The notes: generated from the letters alone by a model not told the origin. A stretch of 64,000 nt of DNA from Chloroflexota bacterium (GCA_029262675.1 JAJCYW010000020.1:124001-188000), one strand, 5' to 3'; counted from the first letter of the stretch, positions 27,818-37,427 are shown. Made by a program: numbers and translations.

Positions 27818-29404
27818 CTACCGCCGGAGGATTCCCGGCGACGGGATCCGTGCGAGGAACGTGTCGATCTCCTCCGAGCCGAGTGTCTTCGCGACACCGG
27901 CGTAGACAAGCCCCCCGATGATGGTCGCGCCGGCGATGGCCAACGCCGAATCGAGCAGGCGGCTAGTGTCCAGGTGACCCGCGGCGTGCAGCAGCACTAG
28001 GTAGAACGCCACCGCTTCCACCATGATCAACGCCGCAACCAGCGTGTGCCCTACAGACCGGCGCAGCACGCGAATGTCCAAGCCCGGGATGCGGCCGCGC
28101 AACGCCACGAAGAGCAGCAAGACCTCGACGATCGTCGCGATCGAGACGGCTAGGGCAAGCCCCTTGACTTCCAGCGGCCCGGCGAGCGCGGCGCTGAGCA
28201 GCAGGTTGACGAAGAGTGCGACGATGGCGAACGTCACCGGCGTGCGCGTATCGCCGAGGGCGTAGAATGCGCGGCTGAAGATCTCGATCGCTGCGTGGGC
28301 GACGAGACCAATGGCGTAGAAGATCAGCGCCGCCTGCGTGAGGTCGGTCATAGCCTCGTTGAATTCGCCGCGCTCGAAAAGCAACGCCACCAGCGGACGA
28401 GAGAGCACCATCAGCGCCAGGCTGGCCGGGATCGTGAGGAAGAGGATCAGCCGAAGGCTTCGCTCCAGCGTGCGGCGCAGCTCAGTGTGATCAGCAGCGG
28501 CCTGTTCGGCCATCGTCGGGAAGACGGCGGTCGAAATCGCCATGCCGAACAGGCCGAGCGGCATCATCAGTACCAGCCAAGCGAAGTTGACGGCAGAGAT
28601 CGCTTCGTCGCTGATCGTCGAGGCGAAGAAGATGGTGATCAACAGGTTGAATTGCACTGCGGCCAGTCCCAGCACGCGCGGCGCCATCAGCCTGCCGACC
28701 TCCCGCACGGCGTCGTCGCGCCAGTCGGCGATCGCGCGGTACCGCATACCGATCATCGCCAGCGCCGGCGTCTGGATCGCAAGGTGCAGTCCGGCGCCGA
28801 CGACGACGGCTATCGAGAGCGCCTCGACGCTGTCGAAGGCGACGGCGCCGGCGATTATCGAGAGGTTGTAGACGACGGGCGCGAACGCAGGGAAGAGGAA
28901 GTGGTGGCGCGCGTTGAGGATGCCCATGAACATACCGCTGGCGGCAAAGAGGATCGGCGAGAGCATCATGATGCGCGTCAGCTTGATTGCCAGGTCGCGC
29001 TCGCTCAGGCCGGGCGCCATCGCCGGCACCAGCAGCGGCGCGAATAGAAAGCCCAAGACTGCGAACGCGATCGTGGCTATCACGATTAGGTTGAGGACGG
29101 AGCTCGCCAGCTTCCAAGCCGCCTCTTCGCTCTGCTGTGTGAAGAGGCGGGCGAAGGTGGGGATGAAGGCGCTGCCCAGCGTTGCCCCGGCCAGGAGCTG
29201 GAAGATGAGGTCCGGCAGCCGGAAGGCCACCCAGTAGGCGCTCAACTCCGGGCCACCAAACGCATCTGCAATGGCGGCGCTGCGCAGGAGGCCGAGCAGC
29301 CGGCTGGCGAGAAAGCCGGCGGAGACGATCGCGGCGGCGGTCGCCATGCTTGGCCGCTCGAATCGGCCCGCGGCTTCGCGTCTAGGCACGGGCGGGACGT
29401 CCAC
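27818..29404 (-). CDS. murJ: Lipid II flippase MurJ
   Basis: A 528-residue polytopic protein of the MviN/MurJ group. About fourteen hydrophobic segments are visible, with the family motif near the N-terminus (SRLLGLLRSAAIADAFG) and the PLGLFGMAISTAVFPTM block in the middle. It flips lipid-linked peptidoglycan precursor across the membrane, which implies a wall-making cell. The start is a GTG at 29404. The same strand and 21-bp spacing suggest co-transcription with glycerate kinase. Confidence 0.94.
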   Translation of the reverse strand: MDVPPVPRREAAGRFERPSMATAAAIVSAGFLASRLLGLLRSAAIADAFGGPELSAYWVAFRLPDLIFQLLAGATLGSAFIPTFARLFTQQSEEAAWKLASSVLNLIVIATIAFAVLGFLFAPLLVPAMAPGLSERDLAIKLTRIMMLSPILFAASGMFMGILNARHHFLFPAFAPVVYNLSIIAGAVAFDSVEALSIAVVVGAGLHLAIQTPALAMIGMRYRAIADWRDDAVREVGRLMAPRVLGLAAVQFNLLITIFFASTISDEAISAVNFAWLVLMMPLGLFGMAISTAVFPTMAEQAAADHTELRRTLERSLRLILFLTIPASLALMVLSRPLVALLFERGEFNEAMTDLTQAALIFYAIGLVAHAAIEIFSRAFYALGDTRTPVTFAIVALFVNLLLSAALAGPLEVKGLALAVSIATIVEVLLLFVALRGRIPGLDIRVLRRSVGHTLVAALIMVEAVAFYLVLLHAAGHLDTSRLLDSALAIAGATIIGGLVYAGVAKTLGSEEIDTFLARIPSPGILRR

Positions 29405-29545
29405 GCGGCTAGTATGCCGGAAGTCGCAGGTGGGCGCGAGGTCGGGTTAACCTAACGGTTCCGCAGCGCTGTAGCTAGACACAGGCCGGTGGCTTGGCTA
29501 CCATATGCTAGTCTCCAATCAGGTTCGCGCACGAGGAGTAAATCG

Positions 29546-29890
29546 TTGGCCCACGTAAACCATCCAAAGTCGGCCGCCAAGCGCCACCGCCAGTCTCTGC
29601 GGCGCGGCGAGCGCAACCAGGCGCGGCGCAGCGCTGCCCGTACGGCCGTGCGTACCGCGCGCGAGGCGATCGCAGCGGGCGATAAGGATGCCGCCGCGAT
29701 CGCCGTCCACGCGGCAGTCGCTGTGCTGGACCGAACGGCCCAGAAGGGCGTTATCCACGACAACAACGCCGCCCGCCGCAAGTCGCGCCTGATGCACCAG
29801 CTCAACACCATTGGCACGGAAGCTGCGGCGCCGGTCGTCCGCAAGAAGAAGGCCGCGAAGCCTAAGGCCACCCGCGCCAAGAAGAGCTAG
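29546..29890 (+). CDS. rpsT: 30S ribosomal protein S20
   Basis: 114 residues, strongly basic. The TTG start at 29546 is chosen because it gives the canonical MAHVNHPKSAAKRHRQ beginning and sits seven bases after GAGGAG. Later family features are AARRKSRLMHQLN and a Lys/Ala-rich tail that is longer than in E. coli. It binds 16S rRNA. A TTG start can limit expression, as described for E. coli S20. It diverges from murJ and is followed 67 bp later by an alcohol dehydrogenase gene. Confidence 0.95.
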   Translation: MAHVNHPKSAAKRHRQSLRRGERNQARRSAARTAVRTAREAIAAGDKDAAAIAVHAAVAVLDRTAQKGVIHDNNAARRKSRLMHQLNTIGTEAAAPVVRKKKAAKPKATRAKKS

Positions 29891-29957
29891 CGGACCCCAC
29901 GTTTCTTCCAACCGTACCGCGAGTGACCGCAGCCGCAGCTAGGCCCAGGTCTAGGTG

Positions 29958-30989
29958 ATGCGCGCGCTCGTCTTCCATGAGCCGAAGAGCATCAGCGTCG
30001 ATGACGTCGCGCGGCCGCAGCCGCAGCAGGGCGAGGCGCTTGTTCGCGTCGCGGCGGCGGCCATTTGCCATTCGGATATCCGCGTCTACAATGGTCTCAA
30101 GCACGCCAAGCCCGGCGTGATCCCCGGCCACGAGATCGCCGGCGTCGTTGAAGAAGCCGGTGATGGCGTGCGCGGTGTCGCGGAAGGCGACCGCGTCGTC
30201 GTTTGTCCGATCGTCGCCTGCGGCCGCTGCCCGTTCTGCCTGCGCGGCCTGCGCCACCGCTGCCAGGAGCGCCAGACGCTCGGCTACGATGGCGACGGCG
30301 GCCTCGCCGAGTACGTTCTAGCGCCGGCCTCGCTCGTGGCGAGCGGCCACCTGCTGCCGGTCCCGGACGGACTCGCACTCGATAGGGCCTCCCTGACCGA
30401 ACCGCTGGCCTGCGTCCTCAACTCGCTCGAGACGTGTGCGGTCGGGGCGGGCGCCAGCCTCGTCATCATTGGCGGCGGCCCCATGGGGTTGCTCCACCTG
30501 CTGCTGGCACGGCATCTGGGCGCCGGCAAGGTGATCGTCAGCGAGCCGGAGGAAGAGCGCGCCAACGTGGCGCGGCGGCTCGGCGCGAGCGCTGTTATCG
30601 ATCCCGCGCGCGAAGATCTCGCGGCGGCGGTGAGGGAGCGCACGCAGGGGCTGGGCGCGGATGCCGCCGTTGTCACCGCGGGGCTGGCCGACGTCGTGGC
30701 GGACAGCCTGGCCTGCGTCCGGCCGCTGGGCGTCGTCAATCTCTTCGCGGGCTTTCCGCCGGAGACCAGCGTCCCGTTTGACCCCAACGTCGTCCACTAC
30801 GCGGAGATCCGTCTCACAGGCAGCCAGAACGCATCGCTGGATCAGTACCGCCGCGTGTTACAGTTGCTGCCCGGCCTGCCCGAAATCGACGAGGTGACGA
30901 CGCACCGCTTCCCGCTGGCCGAAGCCACCGAGGCCTACGCCGTGCGGCTGCGGGGCGAGGGGCTGAAGTCGATGGTGGTGATGGAGTAG
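29958..30989 (+). CDS. Zinc-dependent alcohol dehydrogenase family protein
   Basis: A 343-residue MDR enzyme. Catalytic zinc ligands are Cys37 (ICHSD) and His58-Glu59 (PGHE). The structural zinc lobe has four cysteines (88, 91, 94, 102). The Rossmann motif is VIIGGGPMGLL. It resembles threonine or sorbitol dehydrogenases in layout, but the substrate is open. The ATG at 29958 follows a modest AGG; a GTG one codon upstream is also possible. It is a stand-alone gene after rpsT. Confidence 0.92.
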   Translation: MRALVFHEPKSISVDDVARPQPQQGEALVRVAAAAICHSDIRVYNGLKHAKPGVIPGHEIAGVVEEAGDGVRGVAEGDRVVVCPIVACGRCPFCLRGLRHRCQERQTLGYDGDGGLAEYVLAPASLVASGHLLPVPDGLALDRASLTEPLACVLNSLETCAVGAGASLVIIGGGPMGLLHLLLARHLGAGKVIVSEPEEERANVARRLGASAVIDPAREDLAAAVRERTQGLGADAAVVTAGLADVVADSLACVRPLGVVNLFAGFPPETSVPFDPNVVHYAEIRLTGSQNASLDQYRRVLQLLPGLPEIDEVTTHRFPLAEATEAYAVRLRGEGLKSMVVME

Positions 30990-31092
30990 GGGCGCGCCGT
31001 CTGCGCCGGGGCACTGAGTGCGCCCTGCGGCCGTTGCGCGTCAGAGACCTGGAGTCGATGACGGTGACGGGCCAGCGGTTCACACAGCAACC

Positions 31093-31123
31093 TGTAGTGC
31101 GTGCGGTCGCAGCGCGCACTACA
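31093..31123 (-). terminator. Hairpin after the LCP gene
   Basis: TGTAGTGCG (31093-31101) pairs with CGCACTACA (31115-31123). It lies 15 bases past the stop of the minus-strand LCP gene. Confidence 0.65.
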
Positions 31124-31137
31124 CGGCGGTAGCGAAT

Positions 31138-32523
31138 CTACCGCCCGTGCGCCTCGACGGCGAGGTCGCGCGCCAGCAGATCGGCCCCCAGCACGACGAC
31201 GATATCCGCCTTCTCCGCAGTAATGAGGCCGGCGTCGGACGCGCTGCCGTTGCGGATCTGCGCCTCGTCGACATCTAGCAGTCCTGCCAGCCGCTCCACG
31301 GTATTCCGCTTACCGGAGAAGTCGATGATCTGCGTCTGCGGTGGGAACCCCAGTGTGTCCGTCGTCTGCATATCGATGGCGTCGCCGGCGAAACCGAGGC
31401 TGGTAAGGAACGAGGCTACGCGGTTGCCGAGGCTCACGGAGCTACTCTGTACTTCGACGATGGCGCTCTCCGCCGAGAGCTTCTGGTCGCTGAAGAGCGC
31501 CTCGATGATCTGCTGCACGATATCCTTATCGATGAGAAGCACACTCTCACCGAACGGTGTCATGTAGTCGACGGCCGCGACGGCCAGCGAGAGCGCAGTG
31601 ATGTGCGCGGGGTCGATCTGTGCCGCCAGCGCAGCGTAGCCGGGGGCTTGGATGTCGTTGATATCGGTGTCGATGGCGTCCAGGTAGCGGTCCCAGAGCC
31701 CGACGAGGCTGTCGACGCTGACCAGCCGCCGTTCGAGCGCCTTGTCGATCGCGGCGAATATCACCTGCTGTTGTCGTTGAATACGCGAGAGGTCGCTGGA
31801 GCCGTAGCGTGTGCGGGAGTAGTCGAGGGCGGTCTGGCCGTCCATGTGGTGCTCGCCCTCCGCGAAGGAGAGCGGGTAGAAGTCGCCGGGTAGCTCCGTG
31901 CGGGAGTAGGTCGGGTCGTAGACCTCCTCCGCGACGTAGACGTCGATCCCACCCAGCTCGTCGATCATGTCGACGAACGCCTCGAAGTCGATGATGACGT
32001 AGCGGTCGACCGGTATGCCGAAGTTGGTCTCGACCACCTCCTTCACCAGTGCCGGGCCGCCCCCGTCATAATCGCGGGTCTCGCCTGTGGCGTAGACGGT
32101 GTTCACTCGGTTCTCGAAGACATCGCTGCCCTGGGGGAACGGCACCTCGACCCAGGAGTCGCGCGGGATGCCGAGGATGCCGGCCGACTTGCTTTTGGCG
32201 TCGATAGTGAGGACGAAAATCGTGTCCGTGCGCGTCGGCGCTTGGCCTTCGGACGGACGGCGGTCCAGTCCCAGCACCAGGATGTTGATCGTCCCCTCGG
32301 GATCGTCCTGTTGCACGCCGGGCAGCGCCGGCAGGCCGCCGATGCTCTGTCCGGGGAGGAACAGCGCGTCGAGGCGGCTGACGACGATCAGCGACAGCCA
32401 GGCCGCTGCAACGAGCAACAGAAGCCCGGCGGCAACGACGATCAGGCGTTGGCGCAGTTGGGCGTTGCCCGTGGAGCTGCCCACGGAGCTGCCAGATGAA
32501 CTAGAGGGGAGAGGCTCGGACAC
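31138..32523 (-). CDS. LytR-CpsA-Psr (LCP) family protein with LytR_C domain
   Basis: 461 residues from the GTG at 32523. A Ser/Gly-rich cytoplasmic start, one membrane helix (about 25-50), then an LCP domain with the landmark segments NILVLGLDRRP, RTDTIFVLTID, GIPRDSWV and the later RIQRQQQVIFA. The C-terminal 110 residues form a LytR_C domain. LCP proteins attach glycopolymers to peptidoglycan on the outer face of the membrane, consistent with murJ nearby. A longer in-frame start at 32673 runs through AT-rich intergenic DNA and is rejected. Confidence 0.9.
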   Translation of the reverse strand: MSEPLPSSSSGSSVGSSTGNAQLRQRLIVVAAGLLLLVAAAWLSLIVVSRLDALFLPGQSIGGLPALPGVQQDDPEGTINILVLGLDRRPSEGQAPTRTDTIFVLTIDAKSKSAGILGIPRDSWVEVPFPQGSDVFENRVNTVYATGETRDYDGGGPALVKEVVETNFGIPVDRYVIIDFEAFVDMIDELGGIDVYVAEEVYDPTYSRTELPGDFYPLSFAEGEHHMDGQTALDYSRTRYGSSDLSRIQRQQQVIFAAIDKALERRLVSVDSLVGLWDRYLDAIDTDINDIQAPGYAALAAQIDPAHITALSLAVAAVDYMTPFGESVLLIDKDIVQQIIEALFSDQKLSAESAIVEVQSSSVSLGNRVASFLTSLGFAGDAIDMQTTDTLGFPPQTQIIDFSGKRNTVERLAGLLDVDEAQIRNGSASDAGLITAEKADIVVVLGADLLARDLAVEAHGR

Positions 32524-32539
32524 GTTAGCCTGACCGTAG

Positions 32540-32756
32540 CCAACCTCTCGATCGTCTGTCAAGAATCGTAACGTATTGCCGCAGCCGCGCTTACTAAACA
32601 TAATTAGGAAGATAGGAATCTGACATAGTAATACCGATTTCGCATACCGTATCTTGTTATTGTCATGTCGCACCCCAACATCTTGTATTTGGTGGTGAGA
32701 TAGGTTATGCTGGGCCCAGCAACGTACGCGCAGCAGGCTGTGCGAAGGAGGGTGTC
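32540..32756. promoter_or_regulatory. AT-rich intergenic region with divergent promoters
   Basis: The base composition falls sharply compared with both flanks. For the LysM gene a promoter fits: TTGTAT (32683-32688), 17-base spacer, TATGCT (32706-32711). The stretch around 32590-32650 is rich in A/T and probably holds the promoter for the LCP gene on the other strand. No gene is seen. Confidence 0.6.
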
Positions 32757-33404
32757 ATGGCGTCACCGTACATTCACGCGGAACGGCAGTACACAGAGCG
32801 ACCGTGGTTGGGGATGGCTGCACTGGTGGCCGTGCCCCTGTTGTCTCTGGTGCTGGTTCGTATGTTCTGGTCCGGCTCCAGCCTCTGGTTCCTCGCGGTC
32901 GGCATCATTCTGATCGGCGTCGCGGGCATCATCTTCCTGGCGCGCCGCACGCAGGATCAGACGTACGTACGCAATACGTTGGCGTCGGAGGATTCGCGGC
33001 TGCCGCTGGTGCTGACAGGACTGGGCGTGCTGTTCTTGGCGATGCTGATCCTGCCGAACTACGCCGGCGACGGCGCGTCGCCGTCTTCGCTGCCCGCACA
33101 AAACGAGCCTTCCACAAACAACCTGGCATCCGGCGTGCAGGGCATAAGCGAGGCTCCGGTCGGGCAGGTCGCCGTCGCGCCGCCGGCCGTCCAGTTGCCG
33201 GCGGCGGCTGCGGAGCCGGAGGCGGTGGCTGGCGAGACGTACGTCGTCCAGAGCGGCGATACACTCTGGGACATCTCCCTGACCTTTGGCACCAGTGTCG
33301 ATGAAATTGTCGCCGCCAATTCGCTGGCCGACGAGGCCGACATCAGCATCGGCCAGGAGCTGCTGATACCTCTGGCCGGCGACGCGGGCGGTGCGGCCGA
33401 GTAG
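32757..33404 (+). CDS. Membrane protein with C-terminal LysM domain
   Basis: 215 residues. Three hydrophobic segments (about 19-36, 42-60, 82-100) are followed by a Pro/Ala-rich linker and a LysM module at about 158-207 (YVVQSGDTLWDIS ... IGQELLIPL). LysM binds N-acetylglucosamine polymers such as peptidoglycan, and the layout would hold it outside the membrane. GAAGGAGG precedes the ATG at 32757. It is divergent from the LCP gene, so the two wall-related genes may share regulation. Confidence 0.88.
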   Translation: MASPYIHAERQYTERPWLGMAALVAVPLLSLVLVRMFWSGSSLWFLAVGIILIGVAGIIFLARRTQDQTYVRNTLASEDSRLPLVLTGLGVLFLAMLILPNYAGDGASPSSLPAQNEPSTNNLASGVQGISEAPVGQVAVAPPAVQLPAAAAEPEAVAGETYVVQSGDTLWDISLTFGTSVDEIVAANSLADEADISIGQELLIPLAGDAGGAAE

Positions 33405-33475
33405 CGGCCCTCCGGCCTACTCGTGGATGCGGCGCTCACTGCACGGCGTTCCCGTGACACGTCTCCTGGCTAGCG

Positions 33476-34156
33476 TTATCCCAGGTGTGCCTTGAAGAAC
33501 GCCAGCGTGCGCTCCCAAGACGTCTTCGCGGCGGCCTCGTTGTAGGCGTCGGGACGGGTGTCGTTGAAGAACGCATGGTCCGTCCCGTCGTAGATGTGGA
33601 ACTCCACGTTCTTCCCCAGCGACGATAACTGTGACTCCAGTTCGCGCGCGGCCGCCGGGTTGGCGAAGTCGTCGTTTTCCGCGTAGTGGCCGAGGACCGA
33701 CGCCTGTACGTTCGCAAGGTTGGGCTGCGCGCCGGGCAGCACACCGTAGTAGATGACGCAGGCGCCGATCTCCGGCTTGAGGCTGGCCAGGTAGAGCGAT
33801 AGCCCGCCGCCCATGCAGAAGCCGACGCAGCCGACCGAGTCGCCCGTTGCCGAGTCGAGGCCGGCCAGATAGTCGACGGCGCCCGACATGTCCTTCGCCG
33901 CCTGGTCGATATTGAGGCCCATCATTAGCTTGCCCGCCTCGTCCGGTTCGGCGGTCGTCTCGCCGTGGTAGAGGTCGGGCGCCAGCGCGACGAAGCCCTC
34001 CGCGGCCAATCGGTCACAGATGTCCGTGATGTGGGGCACCAGCCCCCACCACTCTTGGATTACGATTACGCCCGGTCCGCTGCCGCTGGCCGGTTTGGCC
34101 AGGTAGCCTTCGGCCTCCTGTCCGTTGCTGGGGAAGTTGACTATCTCGCCTGCCAT
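33476..34156 (-). CDS. Dienelactone hydrolase family protein
   Basis: A 226-residue cytosolic alpha/beta hydrolase. The nucleophile is Cys114 in GFCMGGG, with an acid at Asp162 or Asp163 (AENDD), His194 in DGTDHAF, and Glu35 in QEWWG, the layout of dienelactone hydrolases. Members open lactones in chloroaromatic breakdown, but many act on other esters. AGGAGG precedes the ATG at 34156. It heads a set of minus-strand hydrolase genes, though each has its own gap. Confidence 0.92.
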   Translation of the reverse strand: MAGEIVNFPSNGQEAEGYLAKPASGSGPGVIVIQEWWGLVPHITDICDRLAAEGFVALAPDLYHGETTAEPDEAGKLMMGLNIDQAAKDMSGAVDYLAGLDSATGDSVGCVGFCMGGGLSLYLASLKPEIGACVIYYGVLPGAQPNLANVQASVLGHYAENDDFANPAAARELESQLSSLGKNVEFHIYDGTDHAFFNDTRPDAYNEAAAKTSWERTLAFFKAHLG

Positions 34157-34245
34157 CGATTTCGCCTCCTATGCGATTGGAATGCTGCTGGATGTTGCTG
34201 ATCTGTCGCTTGCCGGGCGTCGCTCACACGTCGCGACACGGCGTG

Positions 34246-35073
34246 CTACGAGACGGCGACCTTCTTCGGGATCTTGACGAAGCGCTTGAGAAAGGTCAGC
34301 ATTGTCGCCGCCGTCTGCCGCCCGTACTCCGGCTGGGCGTCGAACGCGTGCGGCTGGTTGCCGTAGGTGTGCAGCTCCACCGCCACGCCGGCTTCCTCCA
34401 GCGCCTGGTACATGGCCACACTCTGGCTGTGCGGCACCACGTCGTCGTTGGTGCCGTGGATCAGCAGCGTTGGCGGAAAGTCCGGCGTGACGTAGTTGAT
34501 CGGGCTGGCGGTCTTCGCAACTTCCGCAGCGTTGCCGAACCCCGCCGAGGCTGCTATCGGCTCGGCCTCACCGCGCTGCATCGCTTCTAGGTCGGTCGGC
34601 GGGTAGATAGCGAGGACGGCAGCGACGTCCGTTGGCTGCTCCGCGTTTCCTCCGTCGCCCTCGAACTCCGGGCTGCCGGGCGTGCCGGCCGCCAGCAGCG
34701 CCAAGTGGCCTCCGGCAGAGTTGCCCTGGATGACGATGCGGGTAGGGTCGATTCCGAGGCGGTCGCTGTTGGCGCGCATCCAGCGGATGGCGGCCTTGAC
34801 GTCGTGGATCTGGGCCGGCCATGGCGCTTCGTCCAGCAGGCGGTACTCCGTGCAGACGCAGACGTAGCCTTCCCGGCCGATCAGCACACCGTAGCCGCGG
34901 AGCTGCGTGCGGTCGCCGTTGCGCCACGAGCCTCCGTGGACCATTAGCACGGCCGGCGCGTTCGATACGTCGCCCGGCGGCGTGTAGACGTCGCAATTCA
35001 GGTCGCGGCCGCCGCCCGAGCCGAATACCACGCCTTCTTCTATCGTGACTCTGCCGCGTTCTGGGTTGCTCAT
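34246..35073 (-). CDS. Alpha/beta hydrolase, carboxylesterase/HSL-like
   Basis: 275 residues. HGGSW (46-50) forms the oxyanion hole of the hormone-sensitive-lipase/BD-FAE type. The nucleophile is Ser119 in GNSAGG, the acid is in HGTNDDVVP and the histidine is in QPHAFD. No signal peptide, so it is cytosolic. It probably hydrolyses short-chain or aryl esters. The start ATG lies at 35073. Confidence 0.9.
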   Translation of the reverse strand: MSNPERGRVTIEEGVVFGSGGGRDLNCDVYTPPGDVSNAPAVLMVHGGSWRNGDRTQLRGYGVLIGREGYVCVCTEYRLLDEAPWPAQIHDVKAAIRWMRANSDRLGIDPTRIVIQGNSAGGHLALLAAGTPGSPEFEGDGGNAEQPTDVAAVLAIYPPTDLEAMQRGEAEPIAASAGFGNAAEVAKTASPINYVTPDFPPTLLIHGTNDDVVPHSQSVAMYQALEEAGVAVELHTYGNQPHAFDAQPEYGRQTAATMLTFLKRFVKIPKKVAVS

Positions 35074-35212
35074 CGGATCACCGCTCTCCTACGTGACGCT
35101 GGTTGGCCGTCGCCTGCCGTGGCATGCAGGTTCCTGCCATTGTAGTACATCGCACGTCCTGTCGCGCCGCAGTTCGGTAGGACGCCTAAGGTCACCCGCC
35201 GGCCGGCCGGCT

Positions 35213-35252
35213 GCCGGTCTTTGGCCGGCCTGCAGCCGGTCTTTGGCCGGCC
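35213..35252 (-). repeat. Tandem 18-bp palindromic repeat abutting a stop codon
   Basis: Two identical units GCCGGTCTTTGGCCGGCC (35213-35230 and 35235-35252) separated by TGCA, next to the stop of the gene starting at 35253. Each can fold by itself through GCCGG and CCGGC, so it may act as a terminator for that gene. Confidence 0.75.
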
Positions 35253-35888
35253 CTAGGCCTGGAAATGGCGCTCGAAGTAGCTGCCGACCGCGTCACTGAC
35301 GGTGTCTTCGCGCCCCACCCAGAAGTGGTCGGCGTCCGGCACGATCTCCATCTCGACCCCTGCGGCCTCTGCGATGATGGCCAGCCGGTCGGCAGGCGCG
35401 AACGTATCGCGTTCGCCGGCGACGAGCAGGGCAGGGCAGCCCCAGGCGACGCGCAGGTCGCCGTACGCGACGGGCGGCGCTATCAGGGCCAGCGCACGCA
35501 GGTCGCCGCTCGCCGCTTCAGCGGCCGCCATCGCCCCGGCGGAGTAGCCGATCAGCCCGATGCGGCCTTCATCGACCTCGCCGAGCGATACGAGGTAGGC
35601 GAGCGCGGCGCGGACGTCGTTGGCGTAGGCCGGGCCGTCCTCGTACGGTCCCTCACTGCCGCCGGCGCCGCGCACATTGAATCGCAGCGCCGCGTAGCCG
35701 CGTTCGGTCAGGCCCCTGCAGGCGGCCAGCACCACGTTGTTGTCCATGTCGCCGCCGTGCTGCGGATGCGGGTGGCAGACCACGGCCGCCGGTGCGGGCG
35801 CCGCTTCAGGCAGGTGGAGCACGCCCTCGAGTGTGAGGGCATTGCTTCGGAACGTGACGCTGCGAGTGGTTGCTTCTGGCATAGGCAT
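35253..35888 (-). CDS. Alpha/beta hydrolase (COG2945-like)
   Basis: A 211-residue small cytosolic alpha/beta hydrolase. It has the CHPHPQHGG oxyanion loop typical of this uncharacterised group, the FNVRGAGGSEG segment and the nucleophile Ser116 in GYSAGAM. The acid is in GERDTFAP and the histidine is near the end in DADHFW. The native substrate is unknown. It starts 11 bp after the amidase stop, so it is probably co-transcribed with it. Confidence 0.88.
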   Translation of the reverse strand: MPMPEATTRSVTFRSNALTLEGVLHLPEAAPAPAAVVCHPHPQHGGDMDNNVVLAACRGLTERGYAALRFNVRGAGGSEGPYEDGPAYANDVRAALAYLVSLGEVDEGRIGLIGYSAGAMAAAEAASGDLRALALIAPPVAYGDLRVAWGCPALLVAGERDTFAPADRLAIIAEAAGVEMEIVPDADHFWVGREDTVSDAVGSYFERHFQA

Positions 35889-35899
35889 ATGGATGGGCG

Positions 35900-37303
35900 C
35901 TAGTCGATTGGCGGTGGGGGCAGGCGTGTGCCCGATTTCGTCTCGTAGGCGTGGGCGGCGCGCAGCACCGTGCGTTCGTCCCAGCGCTTGCCGATAAGTT
36001 GCAGCCCGACTGGCAGCCTTTCGTCCGTCAAGCCGCAGGGCACGGAGATCGCGGGCTGGCCCGTGAGGTTGAACATGCCTGCGAGCAGCGTCAGCCCCAG
36101 CGTCGGGTCGTCCGTCGTCACCGAGTCGATCGTAACGGCGGTGCTCACAGTCGATGGCATCGCCAGCAGGTCGAGACCGTCCAAAAGCACGTCGTCGGCG
36201 TCACGGCGCGCCTGGTCGCGTACGTTGGCGCCGTGGATGTAGTCGGTGGCCTTCATGTCGAGGCCGGCCTGGAGGCGCTGGCGTACGATCTCGCCGATGT
36301 CGTCCGCGCGCTCCTCCATGTGTTGCTTGTGGTATGCAGCCGCCTCCGCGAGCAGGACCTGGCTGGCCGCCATCCAGTAGTGCTGGAGGATCGGCAGCTC
36401 GATCTCGCGCGCGACCGCGCCGAGATCGGCCAGCTTTGCGATAGCGGCCTTGACCAGCTTCGTTGTGTCTTCCGCCGACTGCCCGTAGGCATACGACACG
36501 GGCACGCCAATGCGCAGGCCGGCCAAGCCGGCGTCTAAGTCGGCCGTCCAGTCCTCGACTGGCACATCGGCCGACGTCGGGTCGTCCGGCTCGTGGCCGG
36601 CGATGGCGTTCAGTACCAGCGCGCAGTCGCGGACGGTGCGCGCCATCGGGCCGACATGGTCGAGCGAGGTCGAGAGCGGGATCACGCCGTTCAGGCTGAC
36701 GCGGCCGTACGTTGGCTTGATGCCCGCGACGCCGCACAGCGACGACGGCGTACGGATCGAGCAGCCGGTGTCGCTGCCCAGCGCGGCGTAGCAGAGGCCG
36801 GCAGCGACTGCCGTCGCGCTGCCGCTGCTGGAGCCGCCGGTGATGCGGTCGGTGTCCCAGGCGTTGCGCGCCGGGCCGTAGTGGTCGTTGACGCCCGTCG
36901 CGCCGAGCGCGAACTCGTGCAGGTGCGTCTTGCCGATAATGACGGCCCCGGCCTCGCGCAGCCTGCGGACGACGGACGCGTCCTCGTCCGGCACGTTGTC
37001 GGCCAGTATCTTGGACCCAGCGGTGGTGCGGACGCCCTTCGTCGCGCAGAGGTCCTTGACGCCGATAGGCACGCCGTGCAGCGGCCCGCGATAGTTGCCC
37101 GCGGCGATCTCATCGTCGGCGGCGCGGGCCTCCGCCAGCGCGGACTCGGCCATGACGGTGATATAGGCGTTCAGCTTCGGGTTCAGCCGCTCGATGCGCT
37201 CCAGCAGCGCGGCCGTCACCTCGCTGGCGCTGACGTCCTTTCGCTCGATTCGTTCGGCGATTTCGTACAGCGGCAGGTAGTGGAGGTCCGTAGCAGTCGT
37301 CAT
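35900..37303 (-). CDS. Amidase signature family protein (GatA-like)
   Basis: 467 residues. The Ser-cisSer-Lys triad of the amidase signature family is present: Lys83 (GVKDL), Ser158 (GGSSSGSA) and Ser182 (DTGCSIR). The usual glycine before the nucleophile is Cys181 here. The N-terminus and LHGVPIGVKD match GatA-type enzymes, but no gatB or gatC gene is adjacent and free-standing amidases look the same. It may hydrolyse amides, or serve in Gln-tRNA formation if gatC/gatB lie elsewhere. It diverges from the subtilase/cohesin gene. Confidence 0.9.
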   Translation of the reverse strand: MTTATDLHYLPLYEIAERIERKDVSASEVTAALLERIERLNPKLNAYITVMAESALAEARAADDEIAAGNYRGPLHGVPIGVKDLCATKGVRTTAGSKILADNVPDEDASVVRRLREAGAVIIGKTHLHEFALGATGVNDHYGPARNAWDTDRITGGSSSGSATAVAAGLCYAALGSDTGCSIRTPSSLCGVAGIKPTYGRVSLNGVIPLSTSLDHVGPMARTVRDCALVLNAIAGHEPDDPTSADVPVEDWTADLDAGLAGLRIGVPVSYAYGQSAEDTTKLVKAAIAKLADLGAVAREIELPILQHYWMAASQVLLAEAAAYHKQHMEERADDIGEIVRQRLQAGLDMKATDYIHGANVRDQARRDADDVLLDGLDLLAMPSTVSTAVTIDSVTTDDPTLGLTLLAGMFNLTGQPAISVPCGLTDERLPVGLQLIGKRWDERTVLRAAHAYETKSGTRLPPPPID

Positions 37304-37369
37304 GAGGCTCCTTTTGTTGGTCCGCGGGGGAGTATAGCAAACGTTCTAAGAAACGGGGCGCCCGGTTTC

Positions 37370-37378
37370 TGCTATACT
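37370..37378 (+). promoter_or_regulatory. Extended -10 promoter element of the cohesin/dockerin subtilase gene
   Basis: TGCTATACT has a TG one base before a good -10 (37373-37378). No clear -35 is seen. It lies 50 bases before the start codon; a strong GGAGG is next to the start. Confidence 0.6.
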
Positions 37379-37427
37379 CGCGCCACTTGCGGGCTCCAGA
37401 CCGCGAGCCTTTGGCAGGAGGCGGCAC

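Noticed and set aside
32524..32673. N-terminal extension of the LCP protein
   Set aside because: The extra codons cross AT-rich intergenic DNA with promoter signals and do not look coded; the GTG at 32523 gives the normal layout.
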